From the NCBI GenBank assembly GCA_004151065.3, contig NWUY0300008737.1:10114-23563 (forward strand): a stretch of DNA of 13,450 nt, in the 5' to 3' direction. Every line of letters starts with the position of its first letter. Position 1 is the first letter of the stretch. Source of the DNA: Larix sibirica. Lineage: Eukaryota; Streptophyta; Pinopsida; Pinales; Pinaceae. Below, piece by piece: positions 6,658 through 13,450 of the stretch. A program made the translations under genes and the position numbers. Under the pieces are notes generated by a model. It did no database searches, had not been told where the DNA came from, and saw only the letters and a program-made list of their open reading frames with translations.

Positions 6658-9087
6658 TATGGTAAACCCAATACTCTATGTAAGGAGGGCCTATTGCAGG
6701 AGGCATTGGCCTCTATATTTCAAAAAAGAAGAATAACGTTGGACCGTGAAGCTTATGCTTCTCTTGTGTAGGTATGTGGTGACACCAAATCGGTTTTCGA
6801 GGGAAATCAGCTCCATGCCTACATGCTCATAAACGGAATTGAGTAAGAAACTAGTTTGAAAATAAAAATTTTGAGATTCTATGTTGCTTATGGGAGAATG
6901 GATGATGCACGCCTGATATTCAGTAGAATGTGCAGTCGAAATGGATTGTTATGGAATGAAATGATCAGGGGATATGCTTGGAACGAACCCTGTGAGGAAG
7001 CACTGGTACTTTACTACCAGATGGAACAGGTAGGCGATCAACCAAATACTTTTAATTATCCCTTTGTGCTCAAGGCATGTCCTAGGTTTCAACTCTACAA
7101 GAGGGCATAGATATTCATTATCATGTAGTGCAAAATGGGCTTGAAATGGATGTTTATGTGGAAAGTTCCCTCATAGACATGTATGAAAAATGCGGGGATT
7201 TAGAGAATACAAGCAAAATGTTTGACAAAATGCCTAAATGAGATTTTTTCTCTTGGAGTGCATTGATTGCAGGATATGCTCATAATGGACATGTTGGGGG
7301 GCTTGGGCACTTTACAATCAAATGTAGTTGGTATATGTGAAGCCCAGTTCAGTCACCATGGTGAATGTGCTTCCAGCATGTGCGCAGCTAGAAGGTTTGC
7401 AACAAGGTAAGCTTATCCATTAGATTGTGATTAGGTGTGGCTTTGAGTCCCGTGTTTTTGTGGGGAATGCACTTATGGACATTAACTCTAAATGTGGTAG
7501 TGTATAAATTGCTTGCTGAGTGTTTGACATAATGCCTCAAAGAAATGCTATCTTGTGGACGACTATGATTGCAGGATATGCCCAGAATGGGTACAACAAT
7601 GATGCTCTAATTGTCTTTCACTAAATGCAATTGGCAAACATGACACTTGATTTGAGTTCAATTGTAAGCATGCTCCGGGCATGTTCCTTTTTAGGAGCTC
7701 TGCGGAAAGGAAAGTGTATACATGCTTATGTGATTCAGAGTGGAATTGATGAAGATGTAAATGTAGGGAATTCCGTTGTATCTATGTATGCTAAGTGTGA
7801 AAGTATAGACATTGCTCTTCAATGTTTTGACAAGTATGTATGCTTAAAAGATATGTGGTTTCATGGAATACAATTATTGATGGATTTTCCCATAATGGAC
7901 ATGCTTACGAGGAATTAAGACTCTTTCAGCAAATGCAAAAGAATAACGTGAAACTTGACATGACAACAATGGTGAGCGTGATCCCTTCATGTGCACATTT
8001 TGCAGCTCGACGGCAAGGCAAGTTTTAGTTGATCCATGAACACATACTTAAAAATTGAATTGAGATGGATGCCTCTACAGGGAACTCTTTGATAGACACA
8101 TATGCCAAGTGTGGGAGACTAGAGATTGCACGTAGGTTGTTTGAGAAAATGCCTAAAAGAGATGTTGTTTCCTGGAATGTGATGATTTTAGGGTATGGAT
8201 TACATGGCCAGAGCAAGGATGCTATTGCACTTTTTTCTCGACTAGAACAAACAGGCATGAAGCCAGATGACATCACCTTCATCTGTATTTTGTCTGCGTG
8301 CAGTCATGCAGGGCTAGTGGATGAGGGCTGGAAATACTTCAACAGTTTAAATAGAGATCACTGTATTACACCAAGGATGGAGCACTATATAAGTATGGTT
8401 GACCTTCTTGGGCGAGCTGGTTATCTCAATGAGGCACAAGAGTTAATAAACAGTATGCCTTTTGAGCCTGATGCCAGTGTATGGGGGGCCTTGCTTGGTG
8501 CCTGCAGAATTCACTGCAACATTGAGCTTGCAGAATATGTAGCAAAACACCATCTTAAGCTGGAGTCTTGTAATACAGGATGCTATGTGCTTCTCTCCAA
8601 TATCTATGCTGCAGCTGGAAGGTGGCATGATGCAGCAAAAGTGAGAACAATGATAAGAACCAAGGGTTTGAAAAAGAATCCAGGACGGAGCTGGATTGAG
8701 ATTAAGAATAGTGTTCATACATTCGTAGGAGGAGACAGGTCGCACCCACAATCAGAGAAAATATATGCACTGCTGGATAGTTTGATTAGGGATATGAAGA
8801 AGGAAGGCTATGTACATGACAAGAGTTTTGTGCTGCAGGATGTTGAGGAAGAGGAGAAAGAAAATATCATTTCGACACATAGTGAAAAACTGGCTATTGC
8901 TTTTGGACTTCTTGAGACAAGCCCTGGAATGCCTATCCAGATCACAAAGAACCTCCGTGTCTGTGGTGACTGCCACAATGCCACTAAGTTCATCTCCAAG
9001 ATTGCCAAACGAGAAATTTTTCTGAGAGATATAAATCGATTCCATCATTTCAAGGATGGAGTGTGTTCTTGTGGGGATTACTGGTGA
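6658..9087 (+). pseudogene. PLS-class PPR-DYW protein gene, N-terminal part decayed
   Basis: Ancestral product: an organellar RNA-binding PPR protein of the PLS-E-E+-DYW type (plant C-to-U RNA editing factors). Reading through frames gives the usual N-terminal LCKEGLLQEALASI, then REAYASLV, QLHAYMLINGIE and repeated PLS triplets. The Cys codon of the recurring (A)C motif lies at 6775, 7078, 7379, 7682, 7990 and 8299, with intervals 303, 301, 303, 308 and 309. The undisturbed triplet is 303 nt (101 codons), and deviations equal the indels. Lesions: TAG 6769, TAA 6844, one base lost about 7100, TGA 7239, one base lost about 7297, TAG 7325, TAG 7421, TAA 7505, TGA 7517, TAA 7622, five-base TATGT gain at 7835-7839, six extra bases with TAG about 8023-8028, TGA 8056. 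No damage after that. The true start is not visible; stops at 6616 and 6646 lie upstream in the same frame. Confidence 0.93.
8065..9087 (+). CDS. Intact C-terminal ORF of the PPR gene: last PPR repeats, E, E+ and DYW deaminase domain
   Basis: 340 codons without interruption. The Met is internal to the ancestral protein, so it is only a possible start if a short transcript exists. Residues about 5-100 hold the last PLS-type repeats (GNSLIDTYAKCG, KRDVVSWNVMILGYGLHG, FICILSACSHAGLVDEG), followed by an MVDLLGRAG segment. The E region begins about residue 140 (WGALLGACRIHCN), and E+ contains the PGRSWIEIKN box near 206. The DYW domain runs from about 246. Deaminase signature residues are all present: H272-S-E274, C300-G-D-C303, then H327/H328 and C334-x-C336, ending D338-Y-W340. 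In the family the HxE and CxxC residues form the zinc active site for cytidine deamination, and the second set binds a structural zinc. There is no transit peptide in this short form. It may be an expressed DYW-only relic or simply the undamaged end of a pseudogene. Confidence 0.7.
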   Translation: MDASTGNSLIDTYAKCGRLEIARRLFEKMPKRDVVSWNVMILGYGLHGQSKDAIALFSRLEQTGMKPDDITFICILSACSHAGLVDEGWKYFNSLNRDHCITPRMEHYISMVDLLGRAGYLNEAQELINSMPFEPDASVWGALLGACRIHCNIELAEYVAKHHLKLESCNTGCYVLLSNIYAAAGRWHDAAKVRTMIRTKGLKKNPGRSWIEIKNSVHTFVGGDRSHPQSEKIYALLDSLIRDMKKEGYVHDKSFVLQDVEEEEKENIISTHSEKLAIAFGLLETSPGMPIQITKNLRVCGDCHNATKFISKIAKREIFLRDINRFHHFKDGVCSCGDYW

Positions 9088-9990
9088 TGCCAAGCAAAAC
9101 AACAATTATAAACTCTCCTGCTTTGAATGTTTTATTAAATGGGGCATTTAGAAATGCTGAGCAATGATATGGTAATGAAAATAGTAAGTTAAGCAAACGG
9201 TAGTGGAAATTGTTCTTGTAAGTAACCTTTAGTGGGGGGAATAGTCATTGAGATGTCAACTGTATATTGTAACCATTCTATACAGGACATCTGGAGAATG
9301 TATGTAAATGAGAAACTTTCTTCCCTGATACCAAGTGGTGTGCTTGAATGATGTCCAGAAGGTTGAAAGTTGAAATCCTGCTCTAATACAGGCCACATCA
9401 TAATCCTTGAAAAAGTTTAACAGGATTTAAAATGGTTTGTTATTTGGAAGGCTGCAGAGAATTTTACATCCTACAATTTTGTAGGGACACTGGATTCAAA
9501 GAAGACCATGTTTTGGGAAGTTAAATAGAACTGGGCCATGTTTGATGTAGATCATTTTTTGAAATATACAACNGTAAAAATATTTAATATCTGAAGTCTA
9601 GGCCGACAATTCCCGACTTCCGACTTCCGCTGTAAATAATAGGGACTCGGATATAACAATTTCCAGCAAGTACAAAAATGCAAAAATAACAATTTCCAAT
9701 AAGAATTGTGACCTATTTTTATCCCAAAACTGCCAGAAAAGCGGGGCGTTTTGGTTGTCTTTTATCCTACGCGTCTAAAGTGGTACCAATTAATGCATCA
9801 TCATTGCACTGATTTTGGTAAATCAAGGAAGGATTCGGTAAATCAACGACAGATTTGGGTGCAACAGTTAAGGTGCGGTGCACGACGGTGCAATTAGATG
9901 AAGGCACCTTTAATTTCCAAAGAGGGTGAAAGATTCGGTAAATCAACGGAGGATTTGACAATTATTGTCCAAAATTGACTCGATGGATGG
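9088..9990. other. 3' flank of the PPR gene and upstream region of the next locus; no gene
   Basis: 9088-9570 is non-coding flank with no clear polyadenylation signal close to the stop. 9640-9700 has AACAATTTCCA twice (9656-9666, 9689-9699). 9620-9626 and 9627-9633 are a doubled GACTTCC. Minus-strand open frames here are short and unlike any family I know. Confidence 0.5.
9817..9948 (+). repeat. Threefold GGTAAATCAASG motif upstream of the second pseudogene
   Basis: GGTAAATCAAGG at 9817-9828, and GGTAAATCAACG at 9837-9848 and 9937-9948. The last two share a longer GATTCGGTAAATCAACG core. They lie 60-190 bp upstream of the TATA-like box, so they could be cis-elements or remains of a duplicated segment. 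Confidence 0.6.
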
Positions 9991-10008
9991 AAAGCAAGAA
10001 ACCAAACC

Positions 10009-10016
10009 TATAAAAA
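10009..10016 (+). promoter_or_regulatory. TATA-like box upstream of the unknown gene relic
   Basis: TATAAAAA in the context CCTATAAAAACTTG, 96 bp upstream of the inferred ATG at 10112. The distance suits a short plant 5' leader. No transcript evidence. Confidence 0.35.
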
Positions 10017-10111
10017 CTTGCAAAGATGAACAGTTCGACCCAGTGTGCATTGTGAGATTTGTGGAAGAAGATTCAAGCGAAGACAAATAGAAGTGAAGTT
10101 AAAAATTTGCA

Positions 10112-12620
10112 ATGGCATATGTAATCTCTAGCATGAGCACACTGAAAAAACCCAGGGAGACTACGCAAGTTGAATAAGAACCAGAAATTGCGTCCACACC
10201 AGTGAAAATATTTAGGAAGAAGAGAAGAGCCAATCGATCGGCAAGTTTGGAAAGAACAACAAAAACCCACCGTGCCTCAGCAAGGGCCGTAGAGGAAGGA
10301 GGAGAAGCAAGAACATTAGGGGGCGCGAAAGAAGAAACCACAGAAGCAAGGGGAAGACAACAAGGTCTGACTGGGTAAGAATGCCAAGTACACTATCAAG
10401 GAGCCAACGACACCGGACGGTATCCATACCACCAACGATATATTGCAGTGACTGCAAAAAATGCAGTACAACAGCCATGATATTATGGCATATCCAGAAT
10501 GCATACAATGCACATACATGGAGAAAAATTATGGAGATGGATGTCCAATCATGCTAGATCCAATGCAGTGGGCGTTGGGGTTGGAGCGATCAGGGCTCGT
10601 ATCAATAATTCACATGCCTCATTTTGGGAGATCAGCATAAGTGAATGCATGTATAAAGAAACTGTTGGTTTTCTTTCACGGTGGATACTTATGGTTGGAT
10701 ACGAAGATTCCCATCATGTAGACCTTATATCATGGATTATTAGATTACCCAATGTCGGGGTCAATCCTTCAATACTTCCAACAAAAGGAATATGATAAGA
10801 AGTTAGCTGTGAATATGAAGACCAAGTATGGGTTGGAGAAAAAAAACCGGGGATACTTGATCGACATGATCAACAATCAGGCCATTAGGATGGCAGCTAA
10901 GTTGCTAGTAATCAAGCTTGTAAGGAAGAATCTCCCTAATCAGTGTACATCAGGGGTGATTGCATCGGCGGAACAATGTGTGGCCAAAGTTCAAATGTAC
11001 TGGTCTCTATTTTTGTTAAATGAGCTAATGGAGGATGAGGTAGCAGCCCAGGAAAAAGGTAATCCATTCCCATACTCATGGTTTTTTTATTGATTGCACG
11101 GGTTTCATGGATGGATCCACTGCAGTACTAGGGTATGGAGACAGAAGTAGCCAAAGTGTGCTTAGGGGCACGATATAAGAATTTGTGGGCATTAAACGAC
11201 AAGGAGAGGCAAAAAGGTAATAAAATTCAATTTTTTATTTTCCTAGAAGAGTTGTGAACAGAAGAGGTGAAGATTATGCGGCTAAAAGAAGAGGCAACAA
11301 AGAAGCATAGGAGAATCATAAGGATTTCTATGGGACTGCAAGCAATATTCATTCTAGCGCACGTAGAACTGCAAAAGAAGTGGCTCGCGACGCAATACAA
11401 TATGAGCAAAGTGGAACTGGATTCCATTGCACAATAATGGCCGAAAGAATGGAAAGTTTCAGTGAATGAGGATCAAATGTTAGACCCATAGGATGGGCAT
11501 CCAACAGACATACCAATAGGCCAAGAAGAAACAAAGATTTAGATGATGAAGAGTATGGTGTGGATGAACAATCGCGCATCGCAAGCAACGATGGAGCATC
11601 ATCACCCACTCCGACGGATTTGGAGCTACAGGAGAAATGACAAGAAGAAAGAACAAATAATAGGATGGATCGAAATATGGGGAGGACTTCCTTCAGTATC
11701 CCTAATGAACAAATGAAAAATTTACTGGAGAATATAATGACTGTGGAGGAGAAGAACCGCACGAAAGTCATGCAACATGCAATTGGATATTTACATTAGG
11801 TATTGCAGCTACTGCAGACGCTAAGAAACACAGAGATAAAAACAAGGCTACCACAAGGACAAGTGTGAATGATTACATCAGAGGTAAGGAGGTTCAATGT
11901 GGATATCGACACTCAGCAGCGGATTGTGCAAATATTACCCAATGCAATCATGAAAGGAGATGCATATTTGGATGCCGCGTTGTGAGGGAGAGATTTGATC
12001 AGCATAGGCATGAACATGCTGTTGATGTTCATCCTACATCACACTCTCACCGCAGTAAGCAAAGAGATCAATGATCATGAAGTTTCAATGCATGAGCAAA
12101 TGGCTAGTTACAAGATGCAAGTTTGAAGCATTGAAGCGAATATTGAGCGGTAATGAGTGAAAGGGAACAAGAAGTAGAGGTCAAAAAAATATTGGAACAT
12201 GTGATTTCAATGGCATGTGAAGACGCACCATACATAGGAAAATACATGCTTACGGAAGAAAAGGTATTGAGGTTGGGTGCAGTCATCGCAGACCTCCGAA
12301 AAGAGAATGAGGAACTGCAGACAAGGGCGGTGTCGAGCACATCGCCAGAGCAAGTAGAGGGAAGGAAGAGATCCATTGAGGAGGTCGTGACAAAAATTTC
12401 ACAATTAGTGAAAGCAGCTCAGTGCATCATGGAATATGTGACACAAATTTGGGGAAGTATTTTCTAAGATGAGCAGTTGCACCAGCTAAACGTGCAACTC
12501 GACGAGACGTAAACACAGCTAGAGGAACTGAGGGGATCTCTTAAGGCCATGCCCCTACTGGCNTGGGCTATAGAGCACCTTGTTTCACTCGGTGCAAAAA
12601 TATTTAGTTTGGAAAATTGA
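10112..12620 (+). pseudogene. Decayed gene of unrecognised plant (probably conifer) family, about 830 codons
   Basis: A continuous protein-like reading can be followed by switching frames. It starts at ATG 10112 (MAYVISSMSTLKKP), with a basic patch KIFRKKRRANRSA that resembles a nuclear signal. A core from 10377 has YTIKEPTTPDG, LDPMQWALGLERSGLV, HMPHFGRSA and FFHGGYLWLDTKIPIM. It continues with KKNRGYLIDMINNQAIRMAA, SGVIASAEQC, WSLFLLNEL, GMETEVAKVC and GARYKNLW. Later come YGVDEQSRIASNDGASSPTP and RRFNVDIDTQQRIVQILPN, then a heptad-like tail (12153-12620) with DLRKENEELQ and TQLEELRGSL, ending TGA 12618-12620. Stops: 10175, 10449, 10638, 11129, 11255, 11435, 11489, 11638, 11797, 11866, 11983, 12124, 12465, 12510. 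Frame changes: about 10365-10376, 10717, 10760, 11088 (T-run), 11530 and 12151. Its motifs resemble, from memory only, dispersed predicted proteins in conifer genomes. Function unknown; a gag-like or plant-mobile-domain relationship is possible. Confidence 0.72.
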
Positions 12621-13178
12621 AATCCACAATTTTCATACAATGTAAAAAGAAAACTATATAAAACTGTATATTTTTAATCTGTACTCTACCTTACATGTGG
12701 TTCTACCTTTCATGTGGTTGTAATTTCAAATTCTATTTCCAAAAATTATAGTTAATTAAAAATAACAAAATAAAATTAAGAATTTAGATAATAAGGATAA
12801 CATTAATTTACTTTTAAAGATGAGGCTCCATTGTTGGTTAGTCTCGTCATTGATTTGACTCAAAGTGTACGGAGATGTAATTTTTATTTCTATGGAAAAA
12901 AACATATTTTATTAATTATAATGAAAATATAGAATACATACTTAAGTATAGAGGTGTACTTAACATACCCCTTAGGATTTGAATACATGATGATGACTTT
13001 TATTTATGGTTATTACAATAAAAATATTTAATTGTAATTTATATTATATTATTAAATAAATTTAATGAGGGTTTTCTACAAGGTTATTCTAAACTCTTAC
13101 TTGATTTGCAAAACATATCCATACAAAATGAACACTAAATGTTGCACAATTAAAATTCATTCATAAGTTTCAATATAA
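12621..13178. other. AT-rich intergenic spacer; no gene
   Basis: Long A/T runs, no open frame of note and no recognised repeat family. The composition changes abruptly at its right edge. Confidence 0.6.
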
Positions 13179-13180
13179 TA

Positions 13181-13188
13181 TATATAAA
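13181..13188 (+). promoter_or_regulatory. TATA box at a sharp AT-to-GC boundary
   Basis: TATATAAA, immediately followed by TGGCGACGGAG and strongly GC-richer sequence. With initiation about 30 nt downstream, the first ATG of the transcript would be 13296, since no ATG occurs between 13191 and 13295. Confidence 0.45.
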
Positions 13189-13295
13189 TGGCGACGGAGA
13201 TCACAAGGGTTTGCAGGGAAACTCAAGCTTGGGCTAGTTACAGGTGGAAGGCGGCGGTCGTAAGGGCCTCCTCAAAATTCAGACTGTGAAGTGAT

Positions 13296-13450
13296 ATGAG
13301 CGAAGCTACAGGCGGCGAGGCAATGGCTCCTCCCCTAACCAATGACAAAGGAAAAGGGGTAGAAAAGGGACCTGAATCTGACCTCCAGACCGGAACGGGA
13401 GGAGAAGGGACTAGCGGAACCACCAAATCGGTTCAGACAGCGGGAGAAAT
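13296..13450 (+). CDS. 5' end of an unidentified gene or LINE-type ORF1, continues beyond the window
   Basis: An open frame from ATG 13296 to the last base (51 codons plus) begins MSEATGGEAMAPPL and continues with KGKGVEKG and a Gly/Thr/Ser-rich stretch. It is low-complexity, hydrophilic, and without a signal peptide or recognised domain. An in-frame ATG at 13188 also exists (MATEITRVCRETQAWA), but its frame ends at TGA 13287-13289 and it overlaps the TATA box, so it is probably not transcribed. The base at -3 of the chosen start is G. GC-rich disordered N-termini of this kind occur both in ordinary plant genes and in ORF1 of non-LTR retrotransposons; the visible part cannot separate these. 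Confidence 0.35.
   Translation, partial: MSEATGGEAMAPPLTNDKGKGVEKGPESDLQTGTGGEGTSGTTKSVQTAGE

Noticed and set aside
6769-8058. Stops in the PPR gene repaired by U-to-C RNA editing
   Set aside because: TAG, TAA and TGA at former Gln/Arg codons would suit such editing, but it is known in organelle transcripts of some land plants, not in nuclear mRNA. The gene also carries four indels that editing could not fix.
10052-10090. C2H2 zinc-finger start (reads HCEICGRRFKRR)
   Set aside because: No His pair follows, the frame soon ends, and the segment lies in the presumed leader before the ATG at 10112.
10212-10508. Minus-strand open frames rich in Leu/Phe, like membrane proteins
   Set aside because: They are antisense shadows of the charged, Lys/Glu/Arg-rich N-terminal part of the plus-strand relic.
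11865-12074. 69-codon Cys/His-rich plus-strand open frame, apparently zinc-binding
   Set aside because: The adjacent frame carries the coherent RRFNVDIDTQQRIVQILPN reading that joins the rest of the relic. The Cys/His content is an out-of-frame by-product.

Overview
The window looks like nuclear DNA of a seed plant, most likely a conifer or other gymnosperm. It is AT-rich with long gene-poor stretches. It holds old transposable elements riddled with stops and frameshifts, and a DYW-class pentatricopeptide-repeat (PPR) gene, a family expanded in land plants. The conifer assignment rests on the style of the repeats and on remembered similarity; no search was run. There are no operons, prokaryotic signals or CRISPR arrays. 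Four isolated N bases (980, 3731, 9573, 12563) are unresolved positions.

Layout. 1-979, minus strand: a decayed Ty3/gypsy-type retrotransposon with a gag piece followed directly by the pre-RT/RT N-terminus. The reverse transcriptase is broken by a (TTTTA)5 array. About 1045-1600, plus strand: an LTR-like promoter region in the opposite orientation. 2590-3362, minus strand: a hAT transposase C-terminal half with no long open frame, recognisable only by frame-hopping. 3363-3600: a CGATTTTT-rich insertion abutting the transposase break, with a short tandem duplication. 3600-6380: no gene I can support. 6386-6512: a 60-bp direct duplication just upstream of the PPR locus.

6658-9087, plus strand: a PPR-DYW gene whose N-terminal two thirds is a pseudogene (ten stops, four indels). 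Its last 1023 bases (8065-9087) are a clean open frame ending in a complete E/E+/DYW deaminase domain. The 303-nt period of the PPR triplets acts as an internal ruler and gives the size of each indel.

10112-12620, plus strand: a second decayed gene of about 2.5 kb, found by following three reading frames. It would have encoded a protein of roughly 830 residues with a basic N-terminus, a conserved-looking central core and a coiled-coil C-terminus. I know no function for it. A TATA-like box and a threefold repeated upstream motif precede it. 12621-13180 is very AT-rich and empty. At about 13180 a good TATA box is followed by an abrupt change to GC-rich sequence and an open frame starting at 13296 that runs out of the window. 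This is the 5' end of a gene or of a LINE-type element.

No gene here is clearly functional. The two most interesting points are the intact DYW end on an otherwise dead PPR gene, and the unrecognised gene relic at 10112-12620.
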